This document shows positions 1 through 5,762 of a stretch of 6,872 bases of DNA, in pieces. The notes under the pieces were generated by a model. It was not told the DNA's origin. It saw only the letters and a program-made list of their open reading frames with translations, and did not search any database. Position 1 is the first letter of the stretch. The number at the start of each line of letters is the position of its first letter. Made by a program: the position numbers and the translations under genes. The stretch covers positions 1 to 6,872 of the forward strand of contig JAOTUD010000148.1 of the NCBI GenBank assembly GCA_029864065.1, in the 5' to 3' direction. Source of the DNA: Gammaproteobacteria bacterium. GTDB lineage: Bacteria > Pseudomonadota > Gammaproteobacteria > GCA-001735895.

Positions 1-368
1 CGGACGTAACCAACTACTTCCTGACCAATAATATTTCGGGCGCCTGGATCGGTTCGTTTTACGCCAACATGGATCGCTACAACGAACTGCCCGCCAACCT
101 CAAGGAGCTGCTCAAGCTGACCATGGACAGCTCGCACTATTATCGCCAGTGGTGGTACTGGGGCGGCGAGGCGAGCCTGCGCGTCAACGGCACCAAGCTG
201 AAACTGACGTCGATACCCGACAAGGAGTGGGACAAGGTCGAGGCGGCCGCGGTCAAGTTCTGGGACGAAATCGCGTCCGAGTCGCCGACCAAGGCCAAGG
301 TCGTCAACATCTTCAAGCAGTACAACAAGGACATGGCGAAGGCCGGACGGCCATACCGCTACGGTTAA
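1..368 (+). CDS. TRAP transporter solute-binding protein (DctP-type), C-terminal part only
   Basis: This is the 3' end of a gene that begins before the window. The open frame runs from base 3 to the TAA at 366-368 and gives 121 residues. An ATG at 69 is internal to this frame and is not the start, because family-like sequence continues upstream of it (VTNYFLTNNISGAWIG). The visible part matches the C-terminal lobe of periplasmic TRAP solute-binding proteins. It has a '..W.GSFYAN...YNELPANLKELL' helix, the 'YRQWWYWGGEA' segment, then 'IPDKEWDKVEAAAVKFWDEIA' and a basic tail ending GRPYRYG. Such proteins capture an organic acid or zwitterion in the periplasm and deliver it to a DctQ/DctM membrane pair, which is not in this window. 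The gene ends just before a strong terminator, so it is probably the last gene of its transport operon. The ligand cannot be read from this fragment. The family call is fairly safe; the specific DctP subgroup is less so. Confidence 0.78.
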   Translation, partial: DVTNYFLTNNISGAWIGSFYANMDRYNELPANLKELLKLTMDSSHYYRQWWYWGGEASLRVNGTKLKLTSIPDKEWDKVEAAAVKFWDEIASESPTKAKVVNIFKQYNKDMAKAGRPYRYG

Positions 369-370
369 GC

Positions 371-400
371 TTGATCCAGTAGAACCCGGGGGCGTATTCT
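371..400 (+). promoter_or_regulatory. Possible sigma70-like promoter for the GS-like gene, overlapping the terminator
   Basis: TTGATC (371-376) and TATTCT (395-400) are spaced by 18 bp, each matching four of six consensus positions. The -10 lies in the loop and distal stem base of the terminator, so a transcript would begin inside the terminator's descending arm. The GS-like gene needs some promoter between 369 and 442, or read-through past the terminator. This is the best pair I can see, but chance matches of this quality are common. Confidence 0.22.
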
Positions 401-416
401 ATACGCCCCCCTTTTA
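388..416 (+). terminator. Rho-independent terminator after the TRAP binding protein gene
   Basis: A perfect 9-bp stem (gggggcgta at 388-396 paired with tacgccccc at 402-410) closes a loop of 5 bases, or 3 if T397-A401 also pairs. A T-rich tract (ctttta, 411-416) follows directly. It starts 20 bp after the TAA at 366-368, in the right place and orientation to end the transport-operon transcript. It therefore partly insulates the downstream ligase/dehydrogenase pair. Confidence 0.88.
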
Positions 417-442
417 TTAATCCTGAACAGAAGAAGAAGATC

Positions 443-1810
443 ATGCCAGGCAACCTGACAATGGAGGCGCTTAAGGAAAAAGTCGCTAACGGACAAATCG
501 ATACCGTCATCACCGCCATCCCGGATATGCAGGGCCGCCTGCTGGGCAAGCGCTTCCATGCCGAGTTTTTTATCGACAGCGCCTGGGAAGAAACCCACTG
601 TTGCAACTACCTGGTGGCGACCGATCTCGAGATGTATACCGTCGACGGTTACGCGGCGACCAGCTGGTCGGCCGGATACGGCGACTATGTCATGAAACCG
701 GACCTGGCGACGCTGCGGCTGCTGCCGTGGCTCGAGGGCACCGCGATGGTGACCTGCGACCTGCTCGATCATCATACCCACGCGCTGGTGCCGCACGCGC
801 CGCGCTCGGTGCTCAAACAGCAGATTAACCGCCTGCAGGAGATGGGCCTCGAATCGGCGGTCGCGACCGAGCTCGAGTTCTTCGTGTTTCGCGAAAGCTT
901 CGACGAGATGCGCGACAAGCGCTACCGCGACATGACGACGATCAGCCCCTACAACGAGGATTACCATATCTTCCAGACCACCAAGGAAGAAAGCCTGATG
1001 CGTACAATACGCAACGGCTTGCAGGGCGCCGGCGTCGGCGTCGAAAATACCAAGGGCGAAGCCGATCCCGGGCAGGCGGAGATCAACGTGCGTTACAGCG
1101 ATGCGCTGGAAATGGCCGACAATCACTGCCTGGTCAAGAACGCGATCAAGGAAATCGCGTTTCTGAACGATCGCGCGGTAACCTTCCTCGCCAAGTGGAG
1201 CCACGACGCCGCGGGTTCGTCCAGCCATATTCACCAGTCGCTGGTATCGACCGTCGGCGCGCCGGTGTTTTACGACGCCGACGCCGAGTACGGCATGTCC
1301 GCGCTGATGCGTCACTACCTCGCCGGGCTGCTCAAGTATGCCAGCGACAACACTTTTTTCCTGGCGCCCTACGTGAATTCATACAAGCGCTTCATGGCCG
1401 GCACCTTCGCCCCGACCAAGGCAATCTGGTCGCTCGACAACCGCACCGCCGGTTACCGCGTGGTCGGCGACGGCACGCGTAACGTACGCGTCGAGTGCCG
1501 GGTTGGCGGCAGCGACCTGAATCCATACCTCGCGATCGCCGCGCAGATCGCCGCCGGCATCGCCGGCATCGAGAATAAACTCGAGCTGGAAAAAGAGTGC
1601 AAGGGTGACGCTTACCAGGCGCGCCGCGCGCGCGAAATACCTTCGACCCTGGCGCAGGCCGCTCAGGCGTTGAAGAAATCGAATATGCTGCGCGACGCGA
1701 TGGGCTCCGACGTGGTCGATCACTACGTGCACGCGGCCGAATGGGAACTCGAGGATTTCAACAGCAAGGTCACCGATTACGAGGTTAGCCGGGGCTTTGA
1801 ACGGGCTTGA
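443..1810 (+). CDS. Glutamine synthetase family ligase, probably a gamma-glutamyl-amine (PuuA/GlnT-like) synthetase
   Basis: 455 residues, the usual length for bacterial GS-like ligases. The N-terminal beta-grasp part (about 1-115, 'IPDMQGRLLGKR') is followed by the catalytic domain. Readable motifs are TELEF (142-146, metal ligands E143/E145), GEADPGQAEIN (205-215, E206 and E213), the H262/H264 loop, NSYKRF (312-317), NRTA (333-336), and VECR with NPYL (E351, R353, 360-363). The enzyme should use ATP to join glutamate through its gamma-carboxyl to an amino group. Two features argue against ammonium as acceptor. The E-flap glutamate (E327 in Salmonella GlnA, motif GYEAPV) is replaced by F322 in GTFAPT, and the Asp-50 loop is unlike DGSS. 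The adenylylation motif NLYDLP is missing, so GlnE-type control is unlikely. The ATG at 443 follows a purine-rich stretch (aagaagaaga, 431-440); an in-frame ATG at 461 is an alternative. The alcohol dehydrogenase gene starts 29 bp downstream. The fold is certain; the acceptor amine is unknown. Confidence 0.93.
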   Translation: MPGNLTMEALKEKVANGQIDTVITAIPDMQGRLLGKRFHAEFFIDSAWEETHCCNYLVATDLEMYTVDGYAATSWSAGYGDYVMKPDLATLRLLPWLEGTAMVTCDLLDHHTHALVPHAPRSVLKQQINRLQEMGLESAVATELEFFVFRESFDEMRDKRYRDMTTISPYNEDYHIFQTTKEESLMRTIRNGLQGAGVGVENTKGEADPGQAEINVRYSDALEMADNHCLVKNAIKEIAFLNDRAVTFLAKWSHDAAGSSSHIHQSLVSTVGAPVFYDADAEYGMSALMRHYLAGLLKYASDNTFFLAPYVNSYKRFMAGTFAPTKAIWSLDNRTAGYRVVGDGTRNVRVECRVGGSDLNPYLAIAAQIAAGIAGIENKLELEKECKGDAYQARRAREIPSTLAQAAQALKKSNMLRDAMGSDVVDHYVHAAEWELEDFNSKVTDYEVSRGFERA

Positions 1811-1839
1811 CACAGATTAATAAACAACGAGATAAACAG

Positions 1840-2985
1840 ATGCAACTTACCGGAAACTGGTCCTACCCAACCGCCATTCGCTTTGGCGCCGGCCGGATCA
1901 AAGAGATCGCCGACGCCTGCAAAGCCGCGGGCATGCGTAAACCGTTGCTGGTGACCGACCGCGGCCTGGCCGGTTTGCCGATCACTGCCAATACCCTGGC
2001 ACTGCTCGAGCAGGCCGGGCTCGGCAAAGCGATATTTGCCGACGTCGATCCCAATCCGAATGAAAAAAACCTTGAGGCCGGCCTCAAGGCATACCGGGAT
2101 GGCGGGCACGACGGCGTGGTCGCTTTCGGCGGCGGCTCCGGGCTGGACCTCGGCAAGGTCATCGCCTTCATGTGCGGCCAGACCCGGCCGGTATGGGATT
2201 TCGAAGACGTCGGCGACTGGTGGACGCGCGCAGATGCCGACAAGATCGCGCCGATCGTCGCGGTGCCGACCACGGCCGGTACCGGTTCCGAGGTCGGTCG
2301 CGCCGGCGTGCTGTCGAACTCGGTAACCCACGAAAAGAAAATCATCTTCCATCCGCAGATCCTGGCCGCGGTCGTGATTTGCGACCCGGAACTGACGGTC
2401 GGCATGCCGGCGGCGATTACTGCCGGTACCGGCATGGACGCGTTTGCGCATTGCCTGGAAGCCTACTGCTCGCCGCACTACCACCCGATGAGCCAGGGTA
2501 TCGCCGTCGAAGGCATGCGCCTGGTCAAGGAATACCTGCCGCGCGCCTACGCCGATGGCGGCGATCTCGAGGCACGCGCGCACATGATGTCCGCCGCCGC
2601 GATGGGGGCAACCGCTTTCCAGAAAGGGCTCGGCGCGATTCACGCGCTGTCGCACCCGATCGGCGCCTATTACAACAGCCATCACGGCACCACCAACGCC
2701 GTGGTGATGGCGCCGGTGCTCAAGTTCAACCGCGACGCCATCGAAACCCGGATCGGGGCGCTGGCCGCTTATCTCGGTATCGACGGAGGTTTCGATGGTT
2801 TTTATGACTTCGTGGTCGAGCTGAACCGATCGCTCGGCATCCCGGCCAACCTGACCGAACTCGGCGTGACCGATCCCGACCTCGACTGGCTGGTCGACTC
2901 GGCGCTAAAGGATCCGAGCGTCGGCGGCAACCCGGTTGCGATGGACCGGGACAACACCCGCCGGCTGTTCGAGGATTGCCTGTAA
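1840..2985 (+). CDS. Iron-containing (group III) alcohol dehydrogenase
   Basis: 381 residues, typical for the Fe-ADH family (FucO, DhaT, AdhB-like). It is expected to interconvert an alcohol and an aldehyde with NAD(P) in the cytoplasm. The N-terminal nucleotide-binding half carries FGGGSGLDLGK (96-106, with the conserved D103 and K106) and VPTTAGTGSEV (142-152). The C-terminal half holds the metal site: D200 and H204 in GTGMDAFAHCLEA, H268 in GAIHALSHP, and H282 in the SHHGTTN segment. All four ligands of the FucO pattern are present, so it should be active. I chose the ATG at 1840 (MQLTGNW) because GAG at 1829-1831 lies 8 nt upstream. An upstream TTG at 1807 would add 11 residues of low-complexity polar sequence and overlap the previous stop codon. 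It sits 29 bp after the GS-like gene and is probably co-transcribed with it. The substrate is not readable; a gamma-glutamylated or free amino alcohol would fit the neighbour. Confidence 0.93.
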   Translation: MQLTGNWSYPTAIRFGAGRIKEIADACKAAGMRKPLLVTDRGLAGLPITANTLALLEQAGLGKAIFADVDPNPNEKNLEAGLKAYRDGGHDGVVAFGGGSGLDLGKVIAFMCGQTRPVWDFEDVGDWWTRADADKIAPIVAVPTTAGTGSEVGRAGVLSNSVTHEKKIIFHPQILAAVVICDPELTVGMPAAITAGTGMDAFAHCLEAYCSPHYHPMSQGIAVEGMRLVKEYLPRAYADGGDLEARAHMMSAAAMGATAFQKGLGAIHALSHPIGAYYNSHHGTTNAVVMAPVLKFNRDAIETRIGALAAYLGIDGGFDGFYDFVVELNRSLGIPANLTELGVTDPDLDWLVDSALKDPSVGGNPVAMDRDNTRRLFEDCL

Positions 2986-3128
2986 GTATTTCGGGGTGCT
3001 ACTAGGGGATCAGAGTAACAGTGCCGGCAGTATCGAGGCAATAGAATCACGTCGGCTGCATTTTCGGTCTGCTCCCCATGACGGAACCTGGGAGGCCTAA
3101 TCGAGGAGGCAGTACCGCCATCGCGAGA

Positions 3129-3146
3129 TCCCCGCTTGCGCGGGGA
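3129..3146. repeat. REP-like GC hairpin in the convergent intergenic gap
   Basis: The 174 bp between the two convergent stops (2986-3159) hold no gene. They do hold a 7-bp perfect stem (tccccgc at 3129-3135 with gcgggga at 3140-3146) with a four-base loop. The flanks (gagatccccgc ... gcggggacgac) are of the kind seen in dispersed extragenic palindromes of proteobacteria. Neither strand has a T-tract after it, so it is not a classical intrinsic terminator. Its position between convergent genes is nevertheless typical for REP elements and for 3'-end protection of transcripts. Confidence 0.5.
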
Positions 3147-3159
3147 CGACGAACGAAAC

Positions 3160-4131
3160 CTAGACTAATTTATCGCGCGGCGTTTCGCCGTTGAAGAAGG
3201 CTTCGATGTTTTCGACGACGCGCATCCCCATGGCCTTGCGGGTTTCCTGCGTGGCGCTGCCGAGATGCGGCAACAGCACGACGTTTTCCATTTTCAGCAA
3301 GCCGGGCGTGACCGCGGGTTCCTTCTCGAACACGTCGAGGCCGGCGCCGGCGATCTCGCCATTTTCGAGCGCGCTGATAAGCGCCACCTCATCGACGACA
3401 TCGCCGCGCGCGGTATTGATCAGGAACGCGCCGGGTTTCATCGCCTTGAAGGCATCGGTCGAGATCAGGTGATAGGTTTCCTTACCCCCCGGACAATGCA
3501 GCGAGACGAAATCGGCCTGCGCGAACACTGCCTGCGGCGACGCGCAGAGGGTCGCGTTCAAACCGGCGATATCCTCGTCGCGCGGCGGGAAGGGATCGTG
3601 ATAGATGATTTTCATATTGAAACCATGCGCGGCCCGCGCGGCGACCGCGCGCGCTATTCGGCCCATGCCGATCAGGCCGAGGGTCTTGCCGGTGACGCTG
3701 GTGCCCATCATGTGCGTCGGACGCCACCCGGTCCATTCGCCGTTGCGCAGGTGGCGTTCGCCTTCGCCGACGCGCCGCGCGACCGCGAGCAGCAGCGCCA
3801 TCGCGAGGTCGGCGGTGCAGTCGGTCAGTACCTCGGGCGTATTGGTGACCGTCAGGCCCGCCGCCTTCGCGGCATCCAGATCGATATGGTTGAAACCGAC
3901 GCCGTTGCTGCCGAGGATTTTCGCGCGAATATTATCGGCGCCAAGCACTTCTGCGGTCACCTTGTCGGAAACGGTCGGCAGCACCGCGTCGGCAGCACGC
4001 AGCGCATCCTGCAACTCCGCCACCGACATCGGATGATCGTCCTCGTTAAGCCGGGTATCGAATCGCTCGACCAGCACCTGTTCGACGTCGGGATGCCAGC
4101 GACGGGTAACTATGACTTTGGGTTTGGCCAT
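3160..4131 (-). CDS. D-2-hydroxyacid dehydrogenase, NAD-type (glyoxylate/hydroxypyruvate reductase group)
   Basis: 323 residues, the normal length for GyaR/GhrB-like dehydrogenases that reduce glyoxylate, hydroxypyruvate or related 2-oxoacids to D-2-hydroxyacids in the cytosol. The substrate-binding half contains the GSNGVGFNHIDLDAA segment (74-88). The Rossmann part begins at GLIGMGRIA (152-160), with D179 of YHDP at the end of the second strand, which favours NAD over NADP. The catalytic triad is complete: R242 in NTARGDVVDE, E271 in LDVFEKEP and H289 in LLPHLGSAT, with the family spacings of 29 and 18 residues. The ATG at 4131 has a strong Shine-Dalgarno site. The gene faces the alcohol dehydrogenase gene convergently and lies 72 bp downstream of the DUF2721 gene, past a hairpin, so it is probably its own unit. 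The exact 2-oxoacid substrate is open. A role handling two- or three-carbon acids from the neighbouring catabolic genes is possible but only inferred from proximity. Confidence 0.92.
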   Translation of the reverse strand: MAKPKVIVTRRWHPDVEQVLVERFDTRLNEDDHPMSVAELQDALRAADAVLPTVSDKVTAEVLGADNIRAKILGSNGVGFNHIDLDAAKAAGLTVTNTPEVLTDCTADLAMALLLAVARRVGEGERHLRNGEWTGWRPTHMMGTSVTGKTLGLIGMGRIARAVAARAAHGFNMKIIYHDPFPPRDEDIAGLNATLCASPQAVFAQADFVSLHCPGGKETYHLISTDAFKAMKPGAFLINTARGDVVDEVALISALENGEIAGAGLDVFEKEPAVTPGLLKMENVVLLPHLGSATQETRKAMGMRVVENIEAFFNGETPRDKLV

Positions 4132-4137
4132 TTAACT

Positions 4138-4143
4138 CTCCTC
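4138..4143 (-). promoter_or_regulatory. Shine-Dalgarno site of the D-2-hydroxyacid dehydrogenase gene
   Basis: On the minus strand GAGGAG lies 6 nt before the ATG at 4131-4129. It is the best ribosome-binding site in the window and fixes the start codon. The A+T-rich leader just upstream has two TATCAA boxes (4159-4164 and 4166-4171) and a TTTACA (4184-4189). The spacings, 19 and 12 bp, are too far from 17 to call a promoter with confidence. Confidence 0.7.
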
Positions 4144-4186
4144 AAGTTTGTCGGTGATTTGATAATTGATAAAAACCGGCAATTGT

Positions 4187-4203
4187 AAAGGCGTCGCGCC
4201 TTT
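4187..4203 (-). terminator. Hairpin terminator after the DUF2721 gene (possibly bidirectional)
   Basis: A perfect 7-bp stem (aaaggcg at 4187-4193 with cgccttt at 4197-4203) closes a three-base loop. On the minus strand it starts directly after the TAA stop (4206-4204) of the DUF2721 gene. It could end that operon before the D-2-hydroxyacid dehydrogenase gene. Its T-tract on the minus strand is only three bases long. On the plus strand it is five, so the structure would work better against antisense transcripts. Confidence 0.5.
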
Positions 4204-4725
4204 TTAACTATCGATAGATACCTGTTCGCGGTCGTTTGCGGGGGATTTCTCCCTTTCACCAAGGCGAAACGTCTCGGTATGAATCAGCTTCGCGCGCAGC
4301 GTGCGCGTGGAAATCAGCACCTCGAGCAGAAAGGCACTGAAGGCGAGGCTCAATATGATCATGCAGACGATGAACAGGACCGCGACGACGATCGCCACGT
4401 TGAACTGGAACAGGCTGCCGAGAAACAGGGCGACAATGACCAGGCATACCAGGATGGCGCTCAGCGTCGACATGCTGATCGCGAAGTAGCTTAAACGTAT
4501 ACGCCTGATCAGGCTCGCTCTTTCACCCTTGATCATCTGCTTGTGCGATTCGGATATATACTCCGACTCTGCCGCCTGCAGCGAGCGCGAACGGTCGATG
4601 GTGCGTCCCAGCCGATTGGTCAGCACTACCAGCAGGCCGGAAATACCGGCCAGCAGGAAAACCGGGGCCACGGCGATGTCGATGACGCTGGCGACCGTGG
4701 CAATGTTCCATTCGAGACTGTCCAT
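4204..4725 (-). CDS. DUF2721 family membrane protein
   Basis: 173 residues with three hydrophobic helices (about 9-36, 78-103 and 108-138). After the first helix comes the family-like signature APVFLLAGISGLLVVLTNRL followed by GRTIDRSRSL (to about residue 49), and a charged stretch (about 50-77) separates helices 1 and 2. The C-terminal tail (about 140-173) is polar and charged. This matches DUF2721 proteins, small inner-membrane proteins of unknown function; no catalytic motif is visible. The ATG at 4725 is preceded by GAGG (4736-4733), which overlaps the stop codon of the upstream PLP-enzyme gene. The 9-bp gap points to translational coupling as the last gene of the three-gene operon. The family assignment is from memory of the signature and is moderately sure. 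No function is proposed. Confidence 0.8.
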   Translation of the reverse strand: MDSLEWNIATVASVIDIAVAPVFLLAGISGLLVVLTNRLGRTIDRSRSLQAAESEYISESHKQMIKGERASLIRRIRLSYFAISMSTLSAILVCLVIVALFLGSLFQFNVAIVVAVLFIVCMIILSLAFSAFLLEVLISTRTLRAKLIHTETFRLGEREKSPANDREQVSIDS

Positions 4726-4734
4726 GCGGGATCC

Positions 4735-5748
4735 TCAGGCCTGCTCGACCAGCTCCGGGTAGGCAAACAGCGACACGGCGCCGCCGGTGTGCAGGAGCAC
4801 CAGGTTGTCGTCGGCACGGTAATCACCGCGATGCAACAGTTTCAGCAATATCGCGAAGGTCTTGCCGGAATAGGTCGGATCCAGCAGGATGCCTTCGCGT
4901 CTGGCCAGGTACCTGATCGCCGCGACGGTATCTTCGTTCGGCAGCCCGTAGCCGGGCGCCAGCATGCTGTCATCGCACAAAATTTCGTCGTCGGGTATTT
5001 CGGTATCGATGCCGAGTGTATCGATCACGGCCCGCAGCTTGGTTGCGACTCTTTGTTTCTGGCTTTGCGCATCGCGACGCACGCAGACGCCGTGCACCGG
5101 CGCGGCGCAACCGCTGGCCCTGACGCCGAGCAGGAAACCGCTATGCGTCGAGGCGGACCCCGATGGCACGATAAAACGCGCCGGTTCGATTTCGCGCTGT
5201 TGCAGTTGCGCGGTCAGTTCTTCCGCGCCATCGACATAGCCGAGCGCACCGTAGGGCGTATGCACGTTCGACAACGGGATCACGTAGGCTTTTCTGCCCT
5301 GCCGTGCGAGCTCGGCCGCGCGCCGCTCGAGCGCGTGATCGGCGCCCGCCTCGTCCTCGCCCTCGGGGTAGTAATGAATCTTCGCTCCCATGAGCCTGAC
5401 CAGGTAGGGGTTTCCGGATTGATGGTACTCGGGTTGCTTGCGATCGACGCGGTGCTCGAGCTGGACCTCGACCTCGAGACCCATCTTGCGCGCCGCCGCA
5501 ACCGTCATGCGCACATGGTTCGACTGCACGGCGCCGGTCGTCAGCAGGGTATCGGCGCCCTGCTGCAGCGCCTGGCCGATATAGAATTCGAGCTGGCGGC
5601 TCTTGTTGCCGCCGAAAGCGAGTCCGGTACAGTCGTCACGCTTGATCCAGACGTTGGTGGCGAATTCCGCGCTGACGTTGTTTAGCAGTTCCAGCGGAGT
5701 GGGCAGGTGGCTCAGTTCCACGCGTGGGAATTTTTCAGTCAGTGACAT
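4735..5748 (-). CDS. PLP-dependent D-cysteine desulfhydrase / ACC deaminase family enzyme (possibly L-cysteate sulfo-lyase)
   Basis: 337 residues, a fold-type II PLP enzyme of the ACC deaminase/D-cysteine desulfhydrase family. The N-terminus has LPTPLE (15-20) and KRDDCTGLAFGGNKSRQLEF, where K49 should form the Schiff base with PLP. TTGAVQSNHVR follows (S76-N77-H78, substrate binding), then PTYSGKT (291-297, Y293) and LLHTGGA near the C-terminus. Family members eliminate H2S from D-cysteine (DcyD), sulfite from L-cysteate (CuyA), or deaminate ACC; this sequence alone does not decide between them. The loop that usually reads GSGGT is GSAST here (197-201), an unusual cofactor-phosphate loop. 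I set the start at the ATG at 5748 because GGAG (5760-5757) lies 8 nt upstream. A GTG at 5757 would overlap that site and add three residues. It lies 14 bp after the EamA transporter gene and 9 bp before the DUF2721 gene in one operon. Confidence 0.9.
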   Translation of the reverse strand: MSLTEKFPRVELSHLPTPLELLNNVSAEFATNVWIKRDDCTGLAFGGNKSRQLEFYIGQALQQGADTLLTTGAVQSNHVRMTVAAARKMGLEVEVQLEHRVDRKQPEYHQSGNPYLVRLMGAKIHYYPEGEDEAGADHALERRAAELARQGRKAYVIPLSNVHTPYGALGYVDGAEELTAQLQQREIEPARFIVPSGSASTHSGFLLGVRASGCAAPVHGVCVRRDAQSQKQRVATKLRAVIDTLGIDTEIPDDEILCDDSMLAPGYGLPNEDTVAAIRYLARREGILLDPTYSGKTFAILLKLLHRGDYRADDNLVLLHTGGAVSLFAYPELVEQA

Positions 5749-5756
5749 CGCCGGCA

Positions 5757-5760
5757 CTCC
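5757..5760 (-). promoter_or_regulatory. Shine-Dalgarno site that decides the PLP-enzyme start
   Basis: GGAG on the minus strand ends 8 nt before the ATG at 5748-5746. It falls in the 14-bp gap after the transporter stop. The competing GTG start (5757-5755) shares a base with this site and would have no spacing, which supports the shorter protein. Confidence 0.65.
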
Positions 5761-5762
5761 GC

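Noticed and set aside
365..1315. 316-codon minus-strand open frame opposite the GS-like gene
   Set aside because: It lies opposite a gene with complete family motifs, its product is rich in Arg/His/Val/Gly without any recognisable domain, and such antisense frames are common in GC-rich DNA.
443..1810. Primary nitrogen-assimilating glutamine synthetase (glnA)
   Set aside because: The flap glutamate is replaced by phenylalanine, the NLYDLP adenylylation motif is missing, and no ntrB/ntrC-type neighbours are present.
1807..1839. Upstream TTG start for the alcohol dehydrogenase
   Set aside because: It would overlap the stop of the previous gene and add 11 polar residues not expected in the family, while the ATG at 1840 has a GAG at suitable spacing.
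1777..2685. 302-codon minus-strand open frame opposite the alcohol dehydrogenase gene
   Set aside because: The plus-strand frame carries all four metal ligands and the nucleotide-binding motif; the opposite product is Arg/Gly/His-rich without domains.
3265..4188. 307-codon plus-strand open frame opposite the D-2-hydroxyacid dehydrogenase gene
   Set aside because: The minus-strand gene has an intact catalytic triad and a strong ribosome-binding site; the plus-strand product has no recognisable motif and a biased composition typical of an antisense shadow.
4543..5685. 380-codon plus-strand open frame opposite the PLP-enzyme gene
   Set aside because: It is longer than the real gene but spans the end of one minus-strand gene and most of another, has no family motifs, and is best explained by codon bias in the opposite strand.
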